Assembly: GCF_900187965.1 (NCBI RefSeq)
Contig: NZ_FZNL01000002.1
Coordinates: forward strand, 362,694 to 426,693
Direction: 5' to 3'
Origin: Flavobacterium sp. ov086
GTDB lineage: Bacteria; Bacteroidota; Bacteroidia; Flavobacteriales; Flavobacteriaceae
DNA: 64,000 nt
Part shown: positions 27,075 through 35,662 of the stretch, in pieces
Layout of the letters: the number at the start of each line of letters is the position of its first letter
Position numbering within the stretch: the stretch's first letter is position 1
Translations under genes and position numbers: made by a program
The notes under the pieces: generated by a model
What the model saw: only the letters and a program-made list of their open reading frames with translations
Told to the model about the DNA's origin: nothing
The model's database searches: none

Positions 27075-28448
27075 ATGTCAAGTAAACAAGCACATCAAAC
27101 CAGTGAGACAGATACAGCTGTATTGGAACGTAAAGTAACCGGAGTTTCAATTGAAAAAAATGTTGAAAAACTGGCTAAATATGGCGGATTCGATTTATTG
27201 GAAATGTCTATTGAAGGTATTCAAAACCTTAATCCAGACAGAAAAGCAAGAAGAAAAATTTTCCTTGGTGAAGTAAATAAAGCTAAAGAAAGAGAAACGC
27301 TTAAAAAGACATTAGAGCTTTGGCAGTCTGTTTTAAGCAGCAATGAAGCCTTAACCGATATGGTGGCTCAGAGTGAAGACAAATGCAAAGAATCGGAAGC
27401 CTTACTAAAAAAGAATCTGATAAAAGCGGTTGAAGATACCAGAGAAATTGAAGCTGCTTACAGAACTATTGGTTTGTTTTTCAAAAATACAGAAACAGAC
27501 AAAGTAAAAAATGTTACGATTGTAAATGCTGATTTAGAGCAATTAAAAGATCTTGACAATACCCGATTTATCGATGCTATTCACTCAGAACTCGTTGATA
27601 ATTACGACCGTTTAGACCTTAAAAACAATTACGGAATTTTGGTTGTTCCAGGTTATTTAGGATCAAATAAAGTAATCGAAAAATGGGCAAAAATTGCGCA
27701 TGAAAACAAAGTTATGCTGGTTACTGATTTCGAACACCTTGACGAGCCGGATGACGTAATGGAAATGTTCGATGCTGCTGCTTTAACAGGAGGAGATGCC
27801 TATCGTTCAAATGTAATTATGACCTGCAACTGGCTGGTAGGACGTGGAAGATTTGACCAAATTGGAGAAAATGAAGATTTGCACATCGCACCTTCTGCAG
27901 CACTTGCCGGAAAAATATACAAAACATTAATGTCTCAGGTTACAGCCGGTAAAAAATTCGGTGGCATCAATGAGGTTGATGGTGTAAAATTCGATCTTAA
28001 GAAAAGTGAAATCGCCAATCTTGAAAACTTAGGATTAGTTCCTATGGTAAACGAGTACGGAAAAGTAATGGCTTTCTCTGCAAAAACATTATTTAGCGGA
28101 GACAATTTAGGATTACAAACCTATTCTGTAGTTCGTGTTTTTGATTATGTGACCAAGGTTCTGATGGATTTCTTAAACCGTCGCGCGTTCGAAAACTTTA
28201 CAGCGAAAACAAGAAAAGAAATCATGAACCAGATTGTTGCTTTCCTTGACGGAATTACCGGTCCGGATAAACTGATTGAAAACTTCGAGATCAGAAGATT
28301 CGAACAAGACCCAATCCAGAAAGACAGAATCTATATGGACATTCATATGAAACCTTATTTCCCTGCTAAAAACTTCCTTATCAAAATGGACGGTCACAAA
28401 GGAGATGACGGAACAGAATGGGATACTGATTATGAACAACAAAAATAG
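27075..28448 (+). CDS. tssC: TssC (VipB) large sheath subunit
   Basis: A 457-residue protein. It has typical sheath features: NRKARRKIFL-like segment near the start, NNYGILVVPGYLGSNKVIEKW, GGDAYRSNVIMTCNWLVGRGRFDQIGEN, and a basic C-terminal half with FLNRRAFENFTAKTRKEI. The protein dimerises with TssB and supplies most of the contractile sheath. A palindromic hairpin (28502-28528) follows. The sheath subunits are the substrate of the ClpV encoded at 7873-10341. Confidence 0.95.
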   Translation: MSSKQAHQTSETDTAVLERKVTGVSIEKNVEKLAKYGGFDLLEMSIEGIQNLNPDRKARRKIFLGEVNKAKERETLKKTLELWQSVLSSNEALTDMVAQSEDKCKESEALLKKNLIKAVEDTREIEAAYRTIGLFFKNTETDKVKNVTIVNADLEQLKDLDNTRFIDAIHSELVDNYDRLDLKNNYGILVVPGYLGSNKVIEKWAKIAHENKVMLVTDFEHLDEPDDVMEMFDAAALTGGDAYRSNVIMTCNWLVGRGRFDQIGENEDLHIAPSAALAGKIYKTLMSQVTAGKKFGGINEVDGVKFDLKKSEIANLENLGLVPMVNEYGKVMAFSAKTLFSGDNLGLQTYSVVRVFDYVTKVLMDFLNRRAFENFTAKTRKEIMNQIVAFLDGITGPDKLIENFEIRRFEQDPIQKDRIYMDIHMKPYFPAKNFLIKMDGHKGDDGTEWDTDYEQQK

Positions 28449-28501
28449 TTGCATTCTATAATTGAAGATTAGATTTTTAGTTATTTCAACCTTCAATAGA
28501 G

Positions 28502-28528
28502 CCTAACAGGTTTTTAAAACCTGTTAGG
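28502..28528 (+). terminator. Perfect palindrome after tssC, likely terminator
   Basis: CCTAACAGGTTTT and AAAACCTGTTAGG form a perfect 13-bp inverted repeat with a single-base centre, followed by TTTAATAAA. Palindromes built on CCTGTTAGG are common between genes in Flavobacteriia and probably act as bidirectional terminators. It sits between tssC and a secreted protein gene. Confidence 0.7.
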
Positions 28529-28582
28529 TTTAATAAAAAAAAGACATTGATCCTTTGAATGGTCAAACCAAATAATTCAAAT

Positions 28583-29107
28583 ATGAACGTACTTAAAATT
28601 TTACTTTTAGTTGCATTTTTCACCATTACCAATGCGGTTAAAGCACAAAAAGTTAATCCGATAGACACCTTAAATTGCCCTATTACGCAAAATGAGCTGT
28701 TGCTGTACGGAAAACGCTTTGCAAGTACGCCCCCCATTTTGCTGCGTGTTTTTAATGAAGATTACGAGTATGCCGTATTTCAACTGGGGAAAAGAAAAAG
28801 CAAAATATACCTGTATTTTAAAATTTTCACAGATAATGTGTGCGTGAAACAAAAGCAGCCATTAGAACTGTATTTTAAAAACGGCGACCGCTATATATTA
28901 AAAAATTCATTTGCTGTAAACTGTGATGGAACAGCCGCTTTGCAGTTGACCAGAAAAGACAGAAAAAAGTTAATGGAAAATGAAATCAATACCATAAAGT
29001 TTTTCACGCTAAAAAAAGATTACGAATTCAGCCCAAGTACTGCCGATAATCAAAACATAAGGTTTTATCTCTATTGCCTTAAATTATATAAAATTAAGAG
29101 CCAATAA
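28583..29107 (+). CDS. Secreted protein of unknown function in the T6SS operon
   Basis: A 174-residue protein with a Sec signal peptide (MNVLKILLLVAFFTITNAVKAQ). The ATG at 28583 is preferred over an in-frame ATG 24 bp upstream because it gives a standard signal peptide. The mature part is beta-rich and basic: LLLYGKRFASTPPILLRVF, KSKIYLYFKIFTDN, and a Lys-rich end. No domain was recognised. Its place between tssC and tssE suggests a periplasmic T6SS accessory or a structural protein, but nothing in the sequence proves it. Confidence 0.65.
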   Translation: MNVLKILLLVAFFTITNAVKAQKVNPIDTLNCPITQNELLLYGKRFASTPPILLRVFNEDYEYAVFQLGKRKSKIYLYFKIFTDNVCVKQKQPLELYFKNGDRYILKNSFAVNCDGTAALQLTRKDRKKLMENEINTIKFFTLKKDYEFSPSTADNQNIRFYLYCLKLYKIKSQ

Positions 29108-29158
29108 AATAACCGGAATCGAAACAACAACAAAAAACACAAACAAAAAACTAAAAAT

Positions 29159-29872
29159 ATGCCAATTCCGGAATTAGATCTTTCATTAGGACTTACAGAA
29201 AACGACGGTTCTGTTTTTTATGCAGGAAGCGGCGAAGGCAAAATTATTGTCCGCACAGATTCTGCCTTAAAACAGCATACCATTAGTATCATAATTTCAG
29301 AACAGCAAGTAGGTTCAGTGAATTTAAAAACGCATTTAGGAAAAACGGAGATTCCTGCAGAAATTGAAATCCCGACCTATCAGATGATTGTTACCGATGA
29401 TAAAACCAACGAAAAAGAAGTGTATAAAGTGACCCGTGACACTTATTTCTTTAAGGGGCAAACAAGCAAAAAAGGATTATGGAGTTTTTTGGGATTAAAA
29501 TTTCTGGAAGCTAAAAATTTCCTTTTCGAGAATATCCCCTTTGAGCCTTTAAAAGAAGAAATCGAAATATTTGATATTTCCAAATACAGAAAATTAAATC
29601 AAGATGAACTTACCTACACCTTTCAAAAAGCAGATCAGGAGATACAAATATTTGCAGGTGACATTAATGAATTAAAAATCGAAAAAGGAACGAGTTATTT
29701 CATCATTGTAGATGAAAAGAAAGGGCAAAGGTTTATTGGAGACATACTGTATCGGGAGAAATTTTTAAAGCTTACCCCAAAAGTAAAACTTCATGTCGTC
29801 AAGCGAAAAAAGGTTTCAAAAGCTATGGAAACCAATAAAAAAGGACAAGCGGATAAACTAATTTACATTTAA
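29159..29872 (+). CDS. Hypothetical T6SS-linked cytoplasmic protein
   Basis: A 237-residue protein without a signal peptide. The first half is beta-rich (GSGEGKIIVRTDSALKQHTISIII). Residues about 70-140 have a Lys/Phe-rich linker (GLWSFLGLKFLEAKNFLFENI). The second half starts LTYTFQKADQEIQIFAGDINEL and ends in a basic tail (KLHVVKRKKVSK). No family was recognised. It lies 14 bp upstream of tssE and may belong to the baseplate or to effector loading; this is inference from position. Confidence 0.6.
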   Translation: MPIPELDLSLGLTENDGSVFYAGSGEGKIIVRTDSALKQHTISIIISEQQVGSVNLKTHLGKTEIPAEIEIPTYQMIVTDDKTNEKEVYKVTRDTYFFKGQTSKKGLWSFLGLKFLEAKNFLFENIPFEPLKEEIEIFDISKYRKLNQDELTYTFQKADQEIQIFAGDINELKIEKGTSYFIIVDEKKGQRFIGDILYREKFLKLTPKVKLHVVKRKKVSKAMETNKKGQADKLIYI

Positions 29873-29885
29873 AAAAGTAATATAA

Positions 29886-30317
29886 ATGAAAGGAGTCTTT
29901 TATAAACTGCCCATAGATTTTAAAGCCATAATTCAGAAAAAAGAATTAGAAAAAACTTCTATCGAACATTCTATCGCACAGCAGATCATACTGCTAGCCA
30001 CAACAACATTTGGAGAATGTAAGTTTGATGAAACCTTTGGCTCTAAGATCTGGGAAATTGATTTTGATCTGCTTATAAATGAAAATGAATTGAAAGAAAT
30101 AATCTCAAAAACGATGAAAGAATCTTTGTTTCTTCACGAAAGAAGAATCAAAGCCAATGAAATTAAAGTGGAATTATCAGAGACCAAATATTTCGTTGAT
30201 GATATTAGCAGATCTAAAAAAAGAGTAGATATAATTATTGAAGCTGTTATAAAAAGTACCAACAGGAATTTTGATTTCAGGGGATATTTTTTCGTCGGAC
30301 CCTTATCCTATAAATGA
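29886..30317 (+). CDS. tssE: TssE (gp25-like) baseplate wedge protein
   Basis: A 143-residue protein with the gp25/TssE layout: SIAQQIILLATTTFGECKFDETFGSKIWEIDF in the middle, then a helix and a beta end with KRVDIIIEAVIKS. TssE is the wedge subunit that starts sheath polymerisation. It lies 14 bp after the preceding hypothetical gene and about 160 bp before the hcp gene, which probably has its own promoter. Confidence 0.85.
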   Translation: MKGVFYKLPIDFKAIIQKKELEKTSIEHSIAQQIILLATTTFGECKFDETFGSKIWEIDFDLLINENELKEIISKTMKESLFLHERRIKANEIKVELSETKYFVDDISRSKKRVDIIIEAVIKSTNRNFDFRGYFFVGPLSYK

Positions 30318-30475
30318 CAAAAGACCACTACAGGGTACTGTAGATCGTTAAAAAAACAAGGTTAATAAAAAATATATTATGTAGTATAAATATTATAAAA
30401 GAATAATTATTTATAAGATTTTTATTTGTATATTTAAAGCATGAATAAATAAATTAATAATTAAAATTTTTCATT

Positions 30476-30862
30476 ATGTCGTTTTTAACATCGTTGACAG
30501 TAGCCGGAAAGGACTACAAAGTATTAAATGTGAGTTATGATTTAGCTCAAGAAACAGATGCTTCAGGGCGTCCATCTACGGTAACCCGTGGAGGAAGAGT
30601 TATGATCGAGGTAGAATCTACCGGAGGAACTGAATTGTTCGAATGGATGACCAACAATTTCGAAAGAAAAGACGGGTCTGTGAAATTCATCAAACGTGAC
30701 TCTAATGCTACCTTAAAAGAGCTGAAGTTTACTGAGGCTTACATGGTGAAGTACAAAGAAAACTTTGATCATGAGAGCAAAACTCCGTTAACGGAAAGCT
30801 TCATGATCTCTGCCCGCAAGATTTCGATGGGCGGAGGAGAATTTGACAATGCCTGGGTATAA
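30476..30862 (+). CDS. tssD: TssD (Hcp) tube protein, main copy
   Basis: A 128-residue protein of the Bacteroidota Hcp type. It opens MSFLTSLTVAGKDYKVLN and carries the family run DASGRPSTVTRGGRVMIEVES, then FIKRDSNATLKELKFTEAYMV and a Gly-rich end. Hcp hexamers form the inner tube and can carry small cargo. A strong terminator follows at once, and the upstream gap is AT-rich, so it is likely a separate, strongly expressed unit. A shorter diverged paralogue follows at 31003. Confidence 0.95.
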   Translation: MSFLTSLTVAGKDYKVLNVSYDLAQETDASGRPSTVTRGGRVMIEVESTGGTELFEWMTNNFERKDGSVKFIKRDSNATLKELKFTEAYMVKYKENFDHESKTPLTESFMISARKISMGGGEFDNAWV

Positions 30863-30890
30863 TCCGGCAGGACTTTAACAAATTTAATGA

Positions 30891-30921
30891 AAGGAAGTCC
30901 ACTAGTTGGACTTCCTTTTTT
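30891..30921 (+). terminator. Rho-independent terminator after hcp
   Basis: AAGGAAGTCC pairs perfectly with GGACTTCCTT around a 7-nt loop and runs into a T tract. It isolates the abundant hcp message from the VgrG unit downstream. Confidence 0.9.
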
Positions 30922-31002
30922 ATCAATTTATTTATTGCAGCTATTCTAGCCTAATTACTTTAGGCTAAACAATGATATACCTATAATTTAAAAATACAAC
31001 AC

Positions 31003-31398
31003 ATGAGTTTTTTAGCAAAATTACATATCGATGGAGAAGAATATAATATACTGGAATTTAATATCAATTTCAAACAAGATATAGATACTGCCAGCAAGCC
31101 AACCGGAAATCCGAGAGGCGGCATTATTAAAATGATAATTGAGTCATCCCAAAACACCCATTTTTTATCCTGGATGTTGAACAGTGATTTAACCAAAGAT
31201 GGTAAAATTACCTTTTACCGAAGAGATGCTATGAGCAAAATGAAAGAATTAACATTTGAAAAAGCATTTTGTATTGGTTACGATGAACTTTTTACAAGTA
31301 CAACTGAAATACCAATGAAGATAACTATGGAATTAGTTGCAAAAGAATTTGTTTTTGATGATGCAAAATTTTATAACAACTGGATCGAATTGGATTAA
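31003..31398 (+). CDS. Second TssD (Hcp) paralogue, linked to VgrG
   Basis: A 131-residue protein, similar in layout to the upstream Hcp (MSFLAKLHIDGEEYNILEFN; KPTGNPRGGIIKMIIESS; FYRRDAMSKMKELTFEKAFC) but clearly diverged. It starts after the hcp terminator and 19 bp before tssI, so it is translated with VgrG. Such copies may form the end of the tube next to the spike, or carry effector 3; that is inference. Confidence 0.9.
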   Translation: MSFLAKLHIDGEEYNILEFNINFKQDIDTASKPTGNPRGGIIKMIIESSQNTHFLSWMLNSDLTKDGKITFYRRDAMSKMKELTFEKAFCIGYDELFTSTTEIPMKITMELVAKEFVFDDAKFYNNWIELD

Positions 31399-31417
31399 AT
31401 TTTAAAGAAACTATATC

Positions 31418-33220
31418 ATGTCAAAATTCTTAGAACAGGTACATATCTCTATCAGCAGTTTTAGCCAGAATGTAATTTATTATGATTTAAAGCTGTCACA
31501 AAAAATGGCAGATCATCATCATTTTTCCTTTGTTTGGCAATATACAGGAAAAGCCGCAATTAACCCGACTGATCAGGCCGCAGCTTTAAGCAAACACATT
31601 GGGGCCGAAGTTATTTTTACATTCAAGGTAAAAGGAATCAGATTAATGTCTAAAGGAATAATCAAAGGACTGCAGTCTATTGATTTGCACGGAAGTCCAG
31701 CTGGATTGCATGTTACCGGCATTAGCCATACTATTGTGCTCGATGACATGAAAAAATCCAGAATCTTTCTTGAAAAGAACCTGCAGGAAATTGCTTTAGA
31801 AATATTTGCCGAAGAAAGTTCAGGAGAATTTTATCAGAGAGAGGCTATATTGCCCACTTTCAAAAAGTCTTTTAAGTACAAACCGCAATATAACGAGACG
31901 AGTTTTGATTTTATGAAACGCCTTTCGGCACGTTACGGACAATGGTTTTATTTTGACGGCATGCGCATGCAGTTCGGGCAGACTAAAACCTCTAAAATAA
32001 AACTCATTAACGGCTCCTCACTTCACAAGTTTAAGATCGAAGCTAATTTAATTTCGCACAAAACCTCATTTGGAGGGTATGATTACAATAATGCATCAAA
32101 CATCAAAAATGCATTAGAAAAAACAACAAGCGGCAGCAGAGACAGGTTTGCAATAGCGGTAGGTTTTAATCAGGGATCAATTGCCCGCAAAGGCTTAAGC
32201 CATGGGGCTTATACTAACAATGCCCAAAACAAAGATGAAATTGACGAAATGGTCAGGCTTCAGAATGCCGGAAGAGATGCCAACAGCATTTTTTACAGCG
32301 GTACCTCCTATCTGCCAATAGGTTTGGGACAGGTTTTTACAATTCAAAACCAAACCGTAGAACATGAACTGATAGCAATCGAAACAATACATCACTCAGG
32401 AGTAAACGGAAATTATAGCTGCGAGTTTAAAGCCATTCCAGCCGATGTTACAGCACCATATTATACAGATGTAGAATCTTTTAAAAAAGCCGAAAACCAG
32501 CCTGCAAAAGTTATAGACAATAACGATCCTGAAGGAATGGGACGCATTAAAGTCGATTTTTATTGGGCTGGATGGAGTAACACCAGCGACTGGATGCGTA
32601 TGATACAGCCACATGGCGGAGCAGGAAAAGGATTTTATTTTTTACCTGAAACAGGCGAAGAAGTACAGGTAAGTTTTGAAGGCTGTAATGTCGATTGTCC
32701 TTACGTATCTGGAACCTATTACAATGGTCAGGAGTCATCAGGCTACAACACACCCAAAAATGATATAAAAGCAATTCATACCCGAAGTGGGCACATTATA
32801 AAATTTACAGAAGACGAGAGTATTATCATTACAGACAAAAGTGGCAACGAAATTCATCTAGACACAACGGGAAGTAATATCAATATTACGGCACCGGAAA
32901 CCATGACATTAAATTGTAAAAACATGAACATCAATGTTTCAGAAAACATGAATACTTCTGTTGGGAGGAACATTACAGAAAATGCAGGAGCAGATATTTC
33001 ACAGAGTTCGATTGGAATGATTTCACAAATTGCGGGAGCAGATTATTTATTGATGGCAAAAAATATAACCAAAGTAGCCAGCGAAAACTATACTGCAGAT
33101 GCGAAAGATATTTTACGAAATGCATCAGGGAAAATTGAAGCAATTTCTGTTGATGAGCACATTTTGAACAGTAAAGGCAAAGTAGAAAATCTTTCAGGAG
33201 AAAAATCTTTGAATGCATAA
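31418..33220 (+). CDS. tssI: TssI (VgrG) spike protein
   Basis: A 600-residue protein. The first 350 residues follow the gp27-like part (FLKRLSARYGQWFYFDG-type run at FDFMKRLSARYGQWFYFDG; SGTSYLPIGLGQVF). The gp5-like OB fold follows with NDPEGMGRIKVDFYWAG, GGAGKGFYFLPETGEEVQVSFE and HTRSGHIIKFTEDESI. The C-terminal 130 residues are repeats of the beta-needle type (MNINVSENMNTSVGRNITENAG). VgrG trimers pierce the target cell. Effector 3 starts 3 bp after its stop and begins with similar needle-like repeats. Confidence 0.95.
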   Translation: MSKFLEQVHISISSFSQNVIYYDLKLSQKMADHHHFSFVWQYTGKAAINPTDQAAALSKHIGAEVIFTFKVKGIRLMSKGIIKGLQSIDLHGSPAGLHVTGISHTIVLDDMKKSRIFLEKNLQEIALEIFAEESSGEFYQREAILPTFKKSFKYKPQYNETSFDFMKRLSARYGQWFYFDGMRMQFGQTKTSKIKLINGSSLHKFKIEANLISHKTSFGGYDYNNASNIKNALEKTTSGSRDRFAIAVGFNQGSIARKGLSHGAYTNNAQNKDEIDEMVRLQNAGRDANSIFYSGTSYLPIGLGQVFTIQNQTVEHELIAIETIHHSGVNGNYSCEFKAIPADVTAPYYTDVESFKKAENQPAKVIDNNDPEGMGRIKVDFYWAGWSNTSDWMRMIQPHGGAGKGFYFLPETGEEVQVSFEGCNVDCPYVSGTYYNGQESSGYNTPKNDIKAIHTRSGHIIKFTEDESIIITDKSGNEIHLDTTGSNINITAPETMTLNCKNMNINVSENMNTSVGRNITENAGADISQSSIGMISQIAGADYLLMAKNITKVASENYTADAKDILRNASGKIEAISVDEHILNSKGKVENLSGEKSLNA

Positions 33221-33223
33221 ATT

Positions 33224-34399
33224 ATGGGAGATATTACTATAATAGCCAAAAATTTTGCTGAAAATGCATCAGGATGTATTCGGGAAGATGCAGCTCAAAT
33301 TAGGAATCAATCCGGAAAAAAAGTAGTTCAGAATGGTGATAAAGGCATAAACTTTGACAAGAATAAAGATAGAAAACCTTCAACAGATATCCGCATAACA
33401 AAAGTTGAAGGACCTTTTGATGCTAATGGAAAATTAGTTGAGAATGTTGTTATAGGAAGATCTTATTTATTTAAAGCTACGCCAACTAGAAAGCCATCTA
33501 AAACTGAGCTTCCATTGTTAAAATGGGCAATGAAATTAGATGAGGGACAAAAGGAAATTATTTCAGGTACTGCACCGTTTAATAAATTAGATGGTGAAAA
33601 AATAGTAATTCCTCTTATATTAAAACAAGATTTCGAGAAAGCTAAAGTATATGCTTTTTATCAGAAAGCTGATGATGGGGTTAGTATTGAGTTGAGTTTG
33701 AAAGTAGATGGTTTTCTATACGTCCTTTTATATACTAGCCAAAATAAACGAGGTGACGAAATGTTTAGGGCAGCAGCACTAACTAGAAAAAAAGACATTG
33801 AAAATGGAGCTTATTTTAGAAAAGGAAAGGATTTAATAATTTTATCTGAGTTTCAAGATATAGCCTCAATAGCTAAAATTTTTAAAGAACAAATTATTGA
33901 TAGAAAAACAAAAGAATTAAGTATTTGGTCGCATGCAGCTCCAGATGGACCCACTGGAACTACTACAACAAGTACTGATGCACTTGACGGAAAACAAATG
34001 ACATTGACTGGATGGCGTAAGCTGAAATTTAATTGGGTTGACCATGGCGATAAGGCTGTTGCTAATTTTTTTGGATGTAAAACAGGGTTGCCAAGTGGTA
34101 AATCTTTTTCTAGAAACATTTCATCATTACCCAATTTTAAAAATGTTTTGGTTGCAGGTCAGCAAAATTCAGGATATCCATCTCAATATACAAATTATAG
34201 AATTAATTCCGAAAATGGAGAAGATAATTTTATTAATGAAAATTCAAAAAATATTACTTTTCAGATTACGTATTTGATTGGGGGAAAAGGCAGATCAGAT
34301 GATTGGAATTTAGATGAACAAGATGTAGCTTATGCGATGCAAATTAACAAAAATGGAAAAACAGTATCTCACAAATTTCAAGAAGGAAAAAGAAAATAA
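33224..34399 (+). CDS. VgrG-linked effector of new type (candidate)
   Basis: A 391-residue protein without a signal peptide. Residues 1-45 resemble the VgrG needle (ENASGCIREDAAQIRNQSGKK). Residues about 60-150 form a beta domain (KVEGPFDANGKLVENVVIGRSYLFKATPTRKP) of the type that precedes toxins in Bacteroidota T6SS cargo. Residues about 220-340 hold a conserved-looking core: LSIWSHAAPDGPTG, a Thr-rich turn, WRKLKFNWVDHGDK, and ANFFGCKTGLPSG. A strand-His followed by a strand-Cys is the layout of clan CD (caspase-like) folds, so a cysteine hydrolase is possible; this is only a pattern. A small membrane protein gene follows by 23 bp and may be its antidote. Confidence 0.7.
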   Translation: MGDITIIAKNFAENASGCIREDAAQIRNQSGKKVVQNGDKGINFDKNKDRKPSTDIRITKVEGPFDANGKLVENVVIGRSYLFKATPTRKPSKTELPLLKWAMKLDEGQKEIISGTAPFNKLDGEKIVIPLILKQDFEKAKVYAFYQKADDGVSIELSLKVDGFLYVLLYTSQNKRGDEMFRAAALTRKKDIENGAYFRKGKDLIILSEFQDIASIAKIFKEQIIDRKTKELSIWSHAAPDGPTGTTTTSTDALDGKQMTLTGWRKLKFNWVDHGDKAVANFFGCKTGLPSGKSFSRNISSLPNFKNVLVAGQQNSGYPSQYTNYRINSENGEDNFINENSKNITFQITYLIGGKGRSDDWNLDEQDVAYAMQINKNGKTVSHKFQEGKRK

Positions 34400-34422
34400 T
34401 AATAAATTTAATCGCCTTAGTA

Positions 34423-34755
34423 ATGAAACGTTATAAAAAAGTAATATTAAGTATTCTCCTTTTGTTGTTAATTTTTATTGGAGTACTCTTTTTTAAATCA
34501 CCAAATCTTGATTATGTTAAAAAATCACAATGGAGATATGAAAAAGGAATTAAAATAGGAGAAGGTGACTTCGTTGATTTTGAAAGTGATACTATATTTC
34601 AACTAAAAAATGATACTATATTTTACAATAAAAAAGCTAAAGTCATAGTTAAATTTACAAGTGAAAAATTTTATTTACTTGTAGTTAAATCAATTAAAAC
34701 AAATGAATACGGAGCATACATAGATATGAATGGTCATGCTGAAGGTTTTTGGTAA
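34423..34755 (+). CDS. Small membrane-anchored protein, candidate immunity to effector 3
   Basis: A 110-residue protein: basic start MKRYKK, one hydrophobic helix (VILSILLLLLIFIGVLFF) and a periplasmic beta-rich part (WRYEKGIKIGEGDFVDFESDTIFQLKND, KVIVKFTSEKFYLLVV). No lipobox. Position right after effector 3 suggests immunity. If effector 3 acts in the periplasm, an inner-membrane-anchored periplasmic antidote would fit. Function is inferred only. Confidence 0.6.
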   Translation: MKRYKKVILSILLLLLIFIGVLFFKSPNLDYVKKSQWRYEKGIKIGEGDFVDFESDTIFQLKNDTIFYNKKAKVIVKFTSEKFYLLVVKSIKTNEYGAYIDMNGHAEGFW

Positions 34756-35662
34756 ATAAAGGTCCCTGGCTACAAAAATTTATCAATATCCATATGAACC
34801 AGCTGTTATAGTCTCGACTTATATAGCGTATTTGATATTTTTAAAAAATGGTGCAAAAAAGTCTATCCTTGGTTGCAAGGCAAGGAAAAGACTTCCTAAT
34901 ATAAAAAATAATGCACTTTTTATAATACGTTAAATAGATAAATAATGAATAGATTAATAATTTTTACAAATATAGTAACAGTAATTCAATTAGTAAGTTT
35001 TACTCACCTTTATTACATTCATAAACATGGAAGTGGGCAATTTCCAGCTGATTTCATTGAATTGAATATCTTAACATTTGCATTATAGGGGTACTAATTT
35101 TAACTTATTTTTTCTATTATAAAGTAGACAATAAGTTGAATATATGGTTAGTTCCTATTCTCTATCAGCCAATTTTATATATAATAATGTGAATTAATAA
35201 ATATATTTTGTTATACGCTCAAGTAATTTCATAAAGTGTTTATTATTAACTATTTATTTTTATTCGGTATTGTTTTAATATCAGTTTTTATAGTTGTTTA
35301 TAACGTTATCCACAAAACTCAACTTTAATTTGTTGATTATCAAATAATAACTAAGTGTATGACTTAATAAGTGTAAATGCCAGATATACTTTTAATATAA
35401 CTAAGCTTGGTAGAGGAAACAATATTTTAAATTTAACACAAAAACCTTTTGGATTTTTGGAAGACTTATGGACACGGGTATGCAAATAAAAATGACATAC
35501 CAGGTTAGAAATAAAATATTTTTTATATCAGTATAAAACATAATATTAATCTTAAAGGTAAAAATATAGGAAATGTTTTTGTAGGGTATTTTTTCTTTGA
35601 AACGAAAAAAGCAGGTAACGCACTAAAAAAACACATTCGAATTTTGCAAAAAAATAAAAACA
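34756..35662. other. 907-bp gap before tssF with gene debris
   Basis: No intact gene. It holds a small frameshifted membrane-protein gene (34945-35192, listed separately). Two later coding-like traces also occur: one at about 35440-35488 reads KPFGFLEDLWTRVCK before a stop, and one at about 35545-35680 contains KGKNIGNVFVGYFFFETKKAG. These look like remains of more effector or immunity genes in a cargo-exchange hotspot behind vgrG. A promoter for tssF is likely near the end but was not located. Confidence 0.6.
34945..35192 (+). pseudogene. Frameshifted small membrane protein gene
   Basis: ATG at 34945 opens a 42-codon frame (MNRLIIFTNIVTVIQLV; YYIHKHGSGQFPADF) that meets a stop near 35073. 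A one-base shift there continues smoothly with a second hydrophobic run (IIGVLILTYFFYYKVDN, NIWLVPILYQPILYIIM) to a stop at 35192. Together this gives an about 82-residue protein with two or three membrane segments. It may be a decayed second immunity gene, or the shift may be a sequencing error in the run TATAGGGG. Confidence 0.6.

Noticed and set aside
28583..29872. Assigning TssQ or TssR to the two unknown genes between tssC and tssE.
   Set aside because: Neither has a lipobox or the large size expected; the match would rest on position only.
33224..34399. Effector 3 as a continuation of VgrG by frameshift.
   Set aside because: VgrG ends in a normal stop and a fresh ATG follows after 3 bp; the later domains are of cargo type.
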